Below, one piece after another: positions 10,118 to 22,100 of a stretch of 64,000 bases of DNA (positions are counted from its first letter, which is position 1; every line of letters starts with the position of its first letter). Origin of the DNA: Gnetum montanum (lineage: Eukaryota; Streptophyta; Gnetopsida; Gnetales; Gnetaceae); NCBI GenBank assembly GCA_015680685.1, contig MNCI01003602.1:2694-66693 (forward strand), in the 5' to 3' direction. The translations under genes were made by a program, and so were the position numbers. The notes under the pieces are model-generated. The model searched no databases, was not told where the DNA came from, and saw nothing but the letters and a program-made list of their open reading frames with translations.

Positions 10118-11877
10118 TCAAAATTTTGAGTCTTGGCATCTTGACTACAAATTTGGCTAAGTGTCAAAACAGTGGTACTTTGCCCATATTTTTCCAAGTG
10201 TTGAGTGTAGTTAGCTTCAACTGCCAGATTTGCAAAATTTTTCTTAGTGTTAGAATGATGGCACTTTCTATAGAATTACATGTCATGCTGCATAGCGTAG
10301 CGTAGTGTAGCACCCTGTCATGCTGTGTAGCATAGTACCTTATCACACTGTGTAGCATAGTGTAGTGTAGCACCATGTCACACTGCATAGCGTAGCACCC
10401 TGTCATGCTATGCAGCGTAACATCCTGTCACACTGTGTAGCGTAGCACAATGTAGCGCCATGTCACACTATGTAACGTAGTGCAATGTAGCATCCTGTCA
10501 CACTGTGCAGTGTAGCACAACGTAGTATCATGTCATGCTGTGTAGCATAGCGCAGCATAGCACCCTATCATAGTGTGTAGCATAGTGCAGCATAGCACCC
10601 TAGCATAGCGCAGCGTAGCATCTGTTAAGCTGTGTAGCATAGCATAGTGTAACATACCTAGCCAACATCCCATTTCCTATGTGTAACATAGGATAAGCAT
10701 ACCAGCCAACGTCCCATGTCCTACGTGTAACATGAGACAAGTATAGTAGAAGGTGTCCTATGTCCTACGCGTAACACAAGACAAGTGTAGCAGCCAACAT
10801 CCCATGTCCTGCACATAACATGGGACAAGCGTAGTAGACAACATCCCATTTCCTACACATAACATAGGACAAGCCTAGTAGACAGTGTCCCATGTCCTAC
10901 ATATAACACGAGATAAGCGTAGCAGCCAACATCCCATGTCCTAAGCATAACATGGGACAAGCATAGTAGCCAATGTGTAGTGTCCTATGTGTAACATGGG
11001 ACAAGCATAGCAGATGGTATCCTATGTCTTACATGTAACATGGGACAAGCATAGCAGATAGCATCCCGTGGTCCCATCCACCACACTGCCATGTGGCACC
11101 TGATCCACATTCTGGGCTAACCCTAGCCCTATAAGTACCCCTGCACCCTAATGTTTCAAAAAGGGGAAAAAAGAGGAAGAGAGGGGTTGGCTTCCATTTT
11201 TCACCAATAAGGCAGTTGGCACTTCCATGTGGCATTTAGCACTTTAGCATTTTCGCACTTAGCTCCATTGGCGAATGAGACCCAAAGCACACCACATCAA
11301 AATAAAGGCATAGCTACACTACATGGTAAACTGTAGCCCCATTATAGCCCTATAGAAGATCGCATGGTACACTATGGCTACCAACCCGATAGGCACAAGT
11401 CAACACAGTGAGCACCATACTTCATAGCCTGACACCATCGAGGTTGTGATTGTGCTCCTACTGCACCTATTGTACACTGTGTATACCTTTGAGAATTAGC
11501 TATGCTCCCTCTTTTGGGGTGGTGCACTGTTGTTTTCAAACTCTATTCAATTTCTTAAGCATTTCTTTTTGGCATTTAGCATAATACTTGTATTTCTCAC
11601 TTTTTCATACATATTTGCATGTTCACATCACTATTCTTAGGCCGAGACACCCTGCTACACTCTAGCTTAGCTGGACTTGATGCCCATGTGTAACATAATA
11701 TAAACTCTTCTCACACATAGTCATTTTAACACCACGTAATTCCCTGACTGATCAACCAAACCGTTCAGGGAACCCCATTTCCATTTTCTCCAGCATGGCT
11801 GTTACACAGATTTGGGGTTAGGCTGTATGCCAGGTGACCTCTCGGTGTTCTAGCCATTGACATTTTTGGACGTCACA
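10109..11877 (+). repeat. 3' LTR of element B
   Basis: Starts TGAAACACC (10109) after the polypurine tract and ends CGTCACA (11877). A TATA-like box, CTATAAGTA, is at 11129-11137; the 5' LTR has the decayed CTAAGTA at the same place. GCGTA-type arrays lie at 10290-10650 and the 44-bp hairpin array at 10665-11070. The U5 block is at 11739-11775. CATGG follows as the target duplication. Confidence 0.88.
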
Positions 11878-12503
11878 CATGGATTAATGAATTTTTCTTC
11901 TTATGGCTTCCATGCTAGGGGATTGAATTCTCCATGCTAGGGGAAAAACTTTCTAGGTTAGGAGAAAAGTTTCTAAGCTAGGAGGAAACTTCCCATTCTA
12001 GGGGAGGGGGAGGGGAAATTTCCAAGCTAGTGAAAAACTTTCACATTAGGGGAAAAACTTTCTAGGCTGAGGGGGGAAAGTTTCCAAGCTAGGAAAAAGT
12101 TTTCAAATTGTGCATTTAGTCTTCACGTTAAAGGGGGGAAAGTCTCAAAAACCTTCAACCCTTCCATGTTGGGGGTAGGTGAGATCTACCCCTTGCATGT
12201 GTTTCTATTATATAAAAATGTATACCCCTCATAAAATTCATCAAATTACATTTTTTTCATATTCTAAAAGGCATTTTTGACACCCCCAAGCCCAAATATA
12301 GACACTAGGTGACTTTTTCACCTAGGGAATGAAGCTTTGACCACTCATGAGGTATTTTTCAACCCCAAAAGTATAAAGTATGTGAAATATCTCATTTTGG
12401 ATTATAATTTTCAGATTTACAATGAAATTTTGCCTCATTTTTGATGGGATGAAAGCTACATGATAAAGATTAATTATAATATGCAAAATTTTATGGTGTT
12501 TCA
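11878..12503 (-). repeat. 3' LTR (partial) of element C
   Basis: Ends GGTGTTTCA at 12503, and the sequence just inside is the reverse complement of a polypurine tract (ATGGTCCCTCTTTGTTG), so this is the U3 end of a minus-strand LTR. Its upstream part is cut by element B. Positions 11895-12130 hold diverged short repeats of the form 'gctaggggaaaaactttc'. The LTR start is not visible. Confidence 0.7.
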
Positions 12504-12569
12504 ATGGTCCCTCTTTGTTGATGCTTGGAGGATTGACCCAAGAGGCACTAACAAAGAATACAAAACACC
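12495..12569 (-). promoter_or_regulatory. Polypurine tract hairpin of element C
   Basis: On the minus strand: outer arm GGTGTTTTG, inner arm CTTTGTTAGTGCCT, a loop of about 17 bases, then AAGCATCAACAAAG, AGGGACCAT and TGAAACACC. Inner-arm pairing is about 11 of 13. The sequence and layout match the hairpins of A, B and D. Confidence 0.65.
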
Positions 12570-12790
12570 ACTACATATTACAATGCTACAATACGTATAG
12601 GCCACATGAGAATTAGGCTATCCAAGTTACCAATGTTTCTAGTTTAAGGTTGTGGTGGGCCATGGTACTAGTTTAAGGACCTTGTAGGTCATGTTGCCAA
12701 TTTAAGATCATAGTGGACCATTGAAAGAAGCCTCTTTTGTTGATGATCTATCAACTACATGTAGTATGGCTTCAAATAGGAATGATTAAT
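12570..12790. repeat. Minisatellite interval, 3' part of element C
   Basis: Short noncoding stretch between the PPT hairpin and the integrase. Positions 12635-12730 contain about four diverged copies of the GTTTAAGG...GTGGACCAT motif that recurs in the other Tat elements of this window. Confidence 0.6.
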
Positions 12791-15700
12791 AGGAATTTCC
12801 AACTCATTCCCATTCATGCTTCATTCCCGTAGGCTCTTGTGACAAGAAAGGGCCCTTCCCAATTGGCTGAGAATTTGTTCACATGCTAATAGATGGCCTT
12901 GAGGACTAGGTCCCCCTCTTCGATCATGCACATGGTTAGGTTATGGTGATGTCTTTTCTTCCTCTCTTGATAGTATTTAATGTCCTCCATCAAATCGAGT
13001 GTTGTTGTCTACAACTCCTTGCTCTGCTCATCATTGATGAAGTCAATCAAGACTACTCAAAGCAATGGCACTAGAAATTCAATAGGTAAAACAACTTCAA
13101 AACCATAAACAAGGCTATAAGGGGTCATGCTAGTTTCCATGCAATGGATTGTTCTATATGCCCATAATGCATAGACAAGCCACTCATGCTACTTCTACTT
13201 GATATTGTTGAGCATCTTCTTAAGTAAGTTGATGATGGCGTTATTTCTTAATTTTTCTTGTCCATTGGCTTGAGGGTAGTAAGGTGATAACAAAGAATGC
13301 TTAATGCCTATGTTGTGAAAAAAATATTTGGTTTCTTGGTTGCTGAATTAAGGTCCATTGTTTGTGACTATGCTTATGGGTATGCCAAAATGAGCTACAA
13401 TGTTGTCTAGGATAAATTTGCAAACTTGTTCAGATGTGATCTTCCTCAGGGGAATAGCCTTAACCTACTTGGTAAAGTATTCAGTTGCGGTGATGTTGAA
13501 GCTAACCCCTATAGTAGACTTAGGTGTTATAGGTCCAATCATATCCAACCCCCATCATTGAAATAGCCATGTTATCTGGGTTGTGTGTAACTCAGTTGGT
13601 GATACATGTATCAGGGTGCTATATCATTGGCATGTGTCACACCACTTAACCTTTTGTAGGTAATGATTTTTCATATGGGGCCAGTAGTAGCCTAACCATC
13701 TAATCTTAGCAACCATGGCTCTAGGTGCTATATGTCCTCCACAAACACCCTCGTGAACCCCCTCTAGGACTATTATGGCTTCAATTTTACCTAAGAACTT
13801 TAGGAGTATTCCATCATAGGATTGTCAACATAATGTGTTATCACTTATAATGACATATTACTTCAATCCCTTGTGCATAGCATCCTTCTGAGAAGTAGTC
13901 AGGCCTTGTGAGGATTCATCATGCATACGGTAAATTTTGATATTATCATACCACTCATTGGGAGGGGTAGTATGAATGATAGTCACAAAGGTATCCTTAG
14001 TGTTCCACGTGATGGGAGTAGCGTAGTCCACAATTAAGATGGACAACTTGCTAAACACATCTAGTATCATACTAAGGGCTAATGTTGTAATTGCATTAGC
14101 TATGGTGTTTTCATTTTGAGGTATGTGTTGGATATAAACTTCTATGAATTGTTGTAATAAATGCTTTCCTAGATCACAGTAAGGTTGTAAATGCTTAGCT
14201 TTCATGTAGAAACTTCAGTTACTTGGTTAACCACAAGTTGTGAATCACCTTTGATGTTAGGTGTCTAATTCCTAGGTCATAAGCTACCATTAATCCTCTA
14301 ATCAAATCCTCATATTTTGCTATGTTGTTGATACATGGGAATCCAAAACAATAGGGAAAGGGTTGGATTTCACCAAATGGAAATGTTATGATGGAAACAG
14401 CACTAGCCCCATGGGCAATTGAAGCTTCATCAAAGTTCATGAATACCTCATAACCCTTGGGCACTTAGCTACCTATGTTAATGTATTCATCAAGAAACTC
14501 AGGTTCTATGGTTGCTCGGTCATCAATAGGTGAAGCTATGAGTTGAACAGCTATAGCTTGATCTTTTTTTGAGGATTGAGAGATGTAGTGAAGGTCAAAT
14601 TGTATAGTTATGACTTTCCATCAGGTTATGCGGATACTTTTGTAAATTTTGGTTATCATGCTCTGAGTATGTTGTCCTTGCAAATTATGTTGACTTGGCT
14701 TCTGAAGAGGTAGTGTCTCCATTTATTCAAAGAGAAGACTATTTCTAGACAATACTTCTCCACTTCAGTGTATTGGGTCTCGTGGGCTACGAATGCATGG
14801 CTAAGGTAGTATACAAGCATTTCTACTCCATCATCATGTTTCTAATAGAGTAGAGAGGTAATGGATGTATCAAAGATGGTGAGATAAATGTAGAATGGTT
14901 TACCATCTTGAAAAGAATAGAATATTGGTAGATATGTTAACTCTTACTTAAGGTTTTCAAAGGCGTCTTGGCATTGAGCCATCCACTTAGAGTGAACTCC
15001 TTTTTTAAGCAAGTGTTGCATAGGCTATAACTTATTTGTAAGCCTAGCGATGAACCTATGAGTAAACTATATTATACCTTGTAATCCCCAAAGATCCTTA
15101 ATGTTGGTAGGTGCTACCAATTTGGATATGGCCTTAACCATATTAAGATCTATGTGTATACCTACTTCAAAGACTACAAAGCCAAGCATCTTACCAATCT
15201 TAACACTAAGGACACACTTCTTATGATTGAGCCTAAGCTTTTATTTGAGGCATTGTTTAACCACAAGATCTAGGTCATTGGCACGGTCATTGGTTATCTT
15301 AGACTTCACAACTATGTTTTTAACATAATCATTAAGCAAACCTAACATATAATCACTAAGATATAGGTCATGGATCTCTGGTATGTTGGTTCAACATTCT
15401 TAAGGCCAAAGGGCATCATGGTATAACAAAAAGTACCCCATGGGTTCATTAAGGTTATGTTAAGGTGGTGCTTTGGGTTGATCCTAGTTTGTTTATATCT
15501 TAAGAAGCCATCCATAATGAACAAGGCATGTATAGTTGTAGTATTGATAAGTTGATCAATACTAGGCAAAGGAAAGTCATCCTTGATGGTTGCTTTATTT
15601 AGGTCTTGGAAATCAATGCAAATATGGATACTCCCATTTTTCTTAAGGACCATCACTATGTTGGACACCCATTTTTCATAATTAACAACCCTAATGAAAT

Positions 15701-16110
15701 CTACTTGGTAGAGCTTTGAGATTTCATTATCAACTGCCAAGGCCAAATCAAGTCTAATCTTGCACATGTTTTCCTTAACTGGTCTAATGCTAGGATCCAG
15801 TATGATGTTGTGCTAGACTAGATGTGGGTGTAGGACTAGCTTATCTTCATACAATGAGGAAAATGTCTTAACGTTATTTTTGTAAGATTTTAGTAATGTC
15901 TTGGGCATATTAAGGCTCTAGTGAAAAACTTAGTTTAAGGGTTTTTTCTTTACCACTATGTGTTGTGATAGGAACCTCAACTAGAGGGACTTTAGTTATG
16001 TCTCCCACTTCTAAGTCAAGGGTTTTGACTAGGTTTTCAGGCCATTCTAGAGGTTTCTCTATTGAGGCTATGTGGTCTACAAGGCTCTCAAGCTCAAGAT
16101 GTAGGCAATT
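12791..16110 (-). pseudogene. pol of element C (RT, RNase H, integrase), decayed
   Basis: Reverse-oriented polyprotein remnant, colinear with A's pol. The integrase C-terminal GPY-type region is near 12835-12930, the catalytic core near 13200-13600 (an Asn pair, NNGP, at about 13355-13365 where the second catalytic Asp should be), and the zinc-binding segment near 13620-13760. The archaeal-type RNase H is at 13858-14464 (FDEAS where relatives have FDGAS; 'HLQPYCDLGKHLL' conserved). The RT fingers-palm segment is at 15342-15767 ('CIDFQDLNKATIKDDFPLPSIDQLI', 'MPFGLKN'). Many stops and shifts. The N-terminal part of the RT module is cut off near 16100, and element A interrupts C at 16394. Confidence 0.85.
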
Positions 16111-16393
16111 AGGGTTGATACACTATTTAATATCACCATGAGGTCCATGTAGACACAAAGGTAAATTGATTTTCTCCCAGGTACTCATACTTTGATTCTG
16201 CATGTTAACCAAAATCATATTAAGTGGAACTTGGGTAAAAGTAAATAAATAATGTTAAAATTCCATAAAACATATGCAAATCTAATGCAATCAAGGCCAT
16301 CCAAGATCATCAATGAGATAAGGTCAATTAAAAAAAGGTCAATGGAGGCAAACAAAGGTCACATGAGGGTCAAACAAGTGAAAATGTAGGGAG
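16111..16393. other. Short interior remnant of element C
   Basis: Noncoding sequence upstream (in element C's sense) of its RT region. It ends with GGGAG (16389-16393), the left copy of element A's target duplication. No further feature is seen. Confidence 0.55.
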
Positions 16394-17767
16394 TGTACCG
16401 CCTGAAATCGTCGGTCCCCGGCTGGAAGGAAAAACAGAGACCGCGGGATCATAGGACAGGCACAGACGACCCTACCTTTGCCTGAGGGTGTACTGGAATG
16501 CACGAGGGTAGGGTACCTTGGGTGGTCCGCACGCGGATCAGACAAGGATTTCCCCGAGCATCACCGAAGTGTTATACGCTGGGTTAGACCTAAATAGTGT
16601 AGCGGGCGTAGACAGCGTAAAGCGTAAACAAAGCGTGTACAGCGTAAATGGTGTAAGCAGGGCGTGTACAGTGTAAACGGTGTAAACAGGGCGTGTACAA
16701 CGTAAATGGTGTAAACAGGGCGTGTAGAGCGTAAACGGTGTAAACAGGGCGTGTACAGCGTAAACAGCGTGAACAGCGTAAAGCGTAAACAAGGCGTAAA
16801 GCGTAAAAAGTAAACAGTGTAGACAGCGTATAGCGTAACCAGAGCGTAGACAGCGTAAACAGTGTAAGTGCAGCGTAAGCGTATACGAGCGTAAACAGCG
16901 TAAACAAGTTTGAACAGCGTAGACAAATGTAAATAGTGTAAACAAAGTGAGCGTAAACAGAATGCAAACTGTAACAATGAAGCTGTAAGAAAATAGTTTT
17001 CGAGGTACCGGTCTTAACGCAGTTGTGCGTGTACACAAGGCGGACTTAAAGCCCTGGTGAGTGCAGGGAGGCGGCTGGTTCGCACGGTAGGTGGAGCGTA
17101 GAGATGGTGCTCAGCGTACAAGGGTTCCAGTGTAGAGGGTTTTAGGCTCTGGTGTACAGCGTAATTGCTCTGGGGTCTGCTCTGGTAAATTTTTTCCGAC
17201 CTTAAAAATGTGGAAAACTAGGCCTTTTATAGGTGGGGTTTTACCAGGAAAATCGGGTTGGGAGACACGTGGCGTGTCGACCGGGGACGTACAATTTAGA
17301 AACATGGTATACGTTGGGCGTATACGCTACATCAGGTCGGCGTATACGCTGGGCGTATACGCCGGACTTGCTAGGCGTGTGAACTTGCGTGGACGTTGGG
17401 CGTATACGCTGGGGCGTATACGCTGGGGCATATATGCTAATGGATGCTGGCGTATACGCTGGGGCGTATACGCTGATGGATGTTGGCATATACGCTGGGG
17501 CGTATACGCTGATGGATGTTGGCCGCCGACTTACTTCAATTCTTGCTCCTGTTGCACCGGCTGAGCGTACATGTGAGGCGTGTATGCTGGGCGTTGGGTG
17601 TATATGCTGGGCGTAGACGCTGGCACAACACTTGGTAAAAACCAAGTGTTTCAGTCCTCAAAATTGCCATGTGTGACTCCAAATGTAGCCGACGTCGTCT
17701 GAGGGTCACAGGGATCTGCTTCTTGTTGAACAAGTGCCAAACTCGAAATTTTTTTTATGGTGTTTCA
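16394..17767 (-). repeat. 3' LTR of element A
   Basis: TGTACCGCC...GGTGTTTCA on the plus strand. Contains the U5 block (about 16512-16551), dense GTAAACAGCGTAAACAG-type repeats (16570-16970), a minus-strand TATA box (plus TTTTATA at 17226-17232) and a GCGTATACGCTGG array (17320-17620). Open frames across these arrays have Leu/Tyr/Thr- or Val/Tyr/Ala-rich repeats and are not considered genes. Confidence 0.92.
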
Positions 17768-17834
17768 TTTGCCCCTCTTTGTTGACGCTTGGAGGAATCG
17801 ACCCGAGAAGCGTCAACAAAGAAGCGCAAAACAC
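17759..17834 (-). promoter_or_regulatory. Polypurine tract hairpin of element A
   Basis: The polypurine tract (minus strand AAAGAGGGGCAAA) abuts the LTR. A perfect 14-bp stem, CTTTGTTGACGCTT with AAGCGTCAACAAAG, encloses a 17-base loop. An outer GGTGTTT/AAACACC pair brings in the first bases of the LTR. It is the best-preserved example of a structure also present in B, C and D. Confidence 0.8.
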
Positions 17835-19178
17835 CACAAACAATTTGATAAAAGCATTGTCCCTTGCCACTTGACTAGACGTCATCGCACCATGTTTATT
17901 AGTGTATGGGATTAAGAAAGGTAAGATTGGTAGTTGGTAGGAGAGAAGGGATAGTGGGGATTGGTGACTACCCCAAGGGCTTATGTTGGGGAAATGGGAT
18001 GCTCAGGTGTGTGGCATGCTGGTCCTCATCGATAGCCATTGTGGAAAACTCGGAATTCAGGTATGTGATGTGCATCCTTTGGCGGAACAGTGCTCTTGGT
18101 TAGTGTTCAAGAGAGCTTATTGTCAAGGCCAAAGCCACGAGGTGATGTTTTGCATTCTTTGGAGGAACAACACCCTTCTTTGGGGAAACTGTAAGCGACG
18201 TGCCAAAGCCATGCAACAGGATGTTTCTTGATTACTTTTGACATGAGTACCTATTTTCAGGGTCGATGCCTTCCCGCCTGGGGCTTGTATGAGAAGTGCC
18301 AACAGGATTTTTTTTTTTTTAGAACTTGCTCTTGTACTCATGTGCGAATATTGTGTTTTGTGCGTTGCGACTGCTGTAATGTTTTGCAGTGTGCAATAGT
18401 TTGGTGAACGGATAGTGAATTTTCGGGGAATGGGAATGTATGGGTTAACGGTTTGATTTAGTCTTGCACAGTGGATTAATGGACATTGCCTCATCTTGTT
18501 GCCTATGATGAAATGCACTCTCGTACGAGAACTTATGAGCGTCATCCTGCAAACATAACTCCAAGGAGACAAGAAAACCGTGAGTGAATAAATGAGCTTG
18601 GACTTAAATAGCTGCAGGTGAAAAAAAATATTGGGGGCAATTCTGAGTGCTGGGTGCAGATGTCGACGATGTTGATGAGATTGTGTGCCGATGAGGGATG
18701 CAATGATTCTGATGATTGAATATGGTTGTGGAGTGAAGAGTCACAGACGAACGTGCCAGTTTATAGTCTTAATGGACTATCATGGGTTAGTTTTTTGTCA
18801 TAACCCATTGGACATTACCCGTTTAACGTCGTGGCGGACGGTACGTTGCCAGTTTCGAGTCTTAGCAGACCATGCAGAGGCAAGCTGGTTTATAGTCTTA
18901 GCGGACTCTGACGGTTCTGACGGTAAATTTTACTGTCATGCCAGAAAGATGCTAGTTTATCGTCATTGCAGACACTATGTGGTATCAGTTTATAGTCATA
19001 ATCCAGGACCATGGTGGTGTCAGTTTTAAGTCGTAACCCAAGACCGTTCTGTGGTATCAGTTTATAGTCATAATCCAGGACTTATCTGTGGTATCAGTTT
19101 ATAGTCGTGATTCCAGGAATATCTGTGGTATCAGTTTATAGTCATGATTCCAGGACTAACATGTACCTGAGCTCAAAT
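17835..19178. repeat. Noncoding interval of element A with minisatellites
   Basis: Lies between the integrase stop and the polypurine tract. Positions 18730-19165 hold many copies of a motif of the type AGTTTATAGTC(A/T)T...GGAC. The last copies (from about 19035) form a clean 37-bp tandem array with the core 'tggtatcagtttatagtc'. Positions 17880-18650 show nothing I recognise. Confidence 0.75.
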
Positions 19179-22100
19179 TTATGTATAGAACAGTTTCAAG
19201 AATAAGTGATTGGTTGGATTTGCAAATTCTTTTCCGTCCATGTCAGCTAGCTTAAATGCACCGTTGTCAAATGCTTTGATGACCAGGTAAGGCCCTTCCC
19301 AGTTGACTGAGAATTTATCTGGGTGTTCTCGAACAGCCTTAAGCACGAGATCCCCTTCTTTGATGGGGCGCTTATGAACGTCATGTTGATTTCGTTGTCG
19401 TTGTTGTTTTTGGTACCATTCGATCTGATCGAGTGCATGTACGCGCTCCTCCTCCACCGAGTCCAGGTCAATGATGCGTAGATCATTATTTTCCCCATCG
19501 TCGAGAAGTCTGAAAAATGTGATCCTTAGAGATGGTACCTGCAATTCCAAAGGTAAAACAGCTTCTAAACCATAAGCAAGACTGTATGGAGTTTTACCTG
19601 TCGAAGTCTGATGTGTGGTACGGTATGCCCACAATGCATACACCAGTTGTTCGTACCATCTTCGCTTACTTTGGGCAAGCATCTGTTTGAGTATTGTAAT
19701 GATGGTCTTATTTATCGCTTCCGCCTGCCCATTGCTCTGAGGATAGTAAGGGGATGAAAACGAATGTTTGATCCCTAGACTATCACAAGACGTTTTGGTC
19801 TTGGCACTGCTAAATTGTGGCCCATTTTCGGTGATGATTGTCATGGGAATGCCAAAACGGGTCACAATGTTTTCGAGGATGAAGTGGCACACGTGTTTAG
19901 AAGTAGTTTTTCGAAGGGGTGCAGCTTCTACCCATTTCGTGAAATATTCAGTTTTTGTTATGATAAAACCATGCCCAGTGGAAGATGTGGGTGTTATCGG
20001 GCCTATAAGGTCCAATCCCCACTTTTGGAAGGGCCATGTGATCTGTGTTGTGTNTTTGTTATGATAAAACCATGCCCAGTGGAAGATGTGGGTGTTATCG
20101 GGCCTATAAGGTCCAATCCCCACTTTTGGAAGGACCATGTGATCTGTGTTGTGTGCAACTCATTTGGTGGGATATGAATTAGATTACAGTGTTTTTGACA
20201 AGTCCTGCATGTTTTGACCTTGGACAGACAATCGTACTCCATGCGTGGCCAATAGTAGCCTAAGCGTCTTATTTTGGTTGCCATTGCCTTCGGTGCAATG
20301 TGTCCCCCGCATATTCCGTCGTGTACTTGTTCAACAATTGTTTGGGCTTCGGTACTATTGACGCATGTCAGCAGTACACCTTCGTAGGATCGACGACACA
20401 AAGTATCTCCTATTAGTGTGTATTGCCTAGAACGTTTGCGTACTGCATCCTTTTGTGTGTTTGTTAAATGCTGGGGCATTTCACCGCGCAGAAGGTATTC
20501 TTTTACGTCATCGTACCACTCGTTAGCATGTGTCGTACTGATGGACACGATTGGCAGCATGTCGAGAGTATTGGTTACGGGCTTAGCACAACTGGTTACA
20601 GAGCTTGGTAACGCGTGAAACATGTCAGGGGATATGTTCAATGCCAAGGTTGCTAATGCATCTTCAATGGTATTGTCATTCCTAGAGACGTGTTGTACAT
20701 CAACGTTCTCGAATCGTTTAAGTAGGTGTTTGGCCAAATCACAGTATGGTTGTAAGTGTTGTGCTTTACATGTATAGACGTCTGTGACTTGGTTTACGAC
20801 CAGTTGTGAGTCCCCTCTGGCTACAAACCGTATGATGTCTGAAGCTAGTGCGGCAGCGAGACCTCTAAGGAGGCCTTCATACTCTGCTATGTTATTAGTG
20901 CAATGAAAGTTGAAGCGATAAGCAAAGGGTTTAATTTCCCCAGAGGGGTATGTGATGACAGCAGCAGCACTTCCTCCTCGAGAGGTGGATGCTCCATCGA
21001 AGTTTAGAATGGCATCGTAGTTATCTGGCACCGTATCTATTACATTTACATTTTCGTCTGGGAATTCGGGTTCTATTGTACCTAGATCTTGTGTTGGCGA
21101 CGTAGTCATTTGATTTGCTATGGCTTGGCCTTTGACTGACGATTGTGCTACGTAGCGCAAGTCAAACTCAACTATGATGGCCTTCCAACGGGCTATCCTG
21201 CTTGATTCGTAGATATTTCCAGTTATAGCTCTAAGTACATTGTCTTTGCAAATTATGTTAGCTTGATTTTGGAAAAGATAATGTCGCCATTTCTTTAAAG
21301 AGAAAACTAAAGCTAAACATGACTTCTCTACGTCGTTGTATCTTTTTTCGTGGGAAACTAACGCATGGCTCAGGTAGTATACAGGGACTTCAGTTCCGTC
21401 ATCTTGTTTCTGGCAAAGCAGAGATGTGGTTGACGATTCTGATGTGGCCAGGTAGATGTAAAACGGCTTGTCTTTTTTGGGTGGGTACACCGTGGGTAGT
21501 CGAGCGAGTGCCGTTTTAATGTTGTCAAATGCTTCTTGGCATTGCGGGGTCCATTCAAAATGGACATTTTTGCATAGTAGGTGGTTCATAGGTGTTAGTT
21601 TTTCTATCAATCTTTCTATGAACCTCCTGATGAATTGCAACTGACCTTGTAGCCCTCGAAGTTTGGTTAGGTTGCTAGGTGATTTCAGGTTTGTAATGGC
21701 CTTAACCTTATCGAGGTCTACCCGTATCCCTGCTTCTGAGGTTATGAATCCAAGCAGTTTACCTGTCTTGATGCCAAAGACGCATTTCTTTGGGTTAAGC
21801 CTTAATTCATATTTTAGACAATGTTTTAACACTAAGTCAAGATCCTGTACATGTTGTTCTGACGTTTTTGATTTAACCACTATGTCTTCCACGTAATCAT
21901 TAAGCGAATGTAAGATGTAATCGCTGAAGATGTATGTCATCTCCCTTTGATATGTGGCCCCAGCATTCTTGAGACCGAAAGGCATCATCGTGTAACAAAA
22001 GGTTCCCCAAGGCGTCATAAAAGTGGTTCGGAGTTGGTGTTCTGGATTAATACGTATATGGTTATACCCCGAGAACCCATCCATAAAAGATAATAGGGCG

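Larger units (their letters stand above)
2545..11877 (+). mobile_element. Element B: Tat-lineage LTR retrotransposon lacking pol
   Basis: LTRs lie at 2545-4198 and 10109-11877, each beginning TGAAACACC and ending GTCACA. A 5-bp target duplication (CATGA left, CATGG right, one mismatch) borders the element. The PBS is at 4204-4223 and the polypurine tract at about 10095-10108. The 5.9-kb interior holds only decayed gag and protease sequence; no RT, RNase H or integrase motif is seen. It is thus a gag-only derivative that would need pol supplied by relatives. The two LTRs differ by many substitutions and by indels in their repeat arrays, and gag is full of stops, so the insertion is old. It interrupts element C's LTR region. 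Confidence 0.9.

Noticed and set aside
16538-17038. Several overlapping open frames rich in Leu/Tyr/Thr/Arg across the LTR of element A (and again at 32264-32710)
   Set aside because: They exist only because a GTAAACAGCGTA-type repeat has few stops in several frames; both LTRs show the same effect, and there is no domain or conservation at the protein level.
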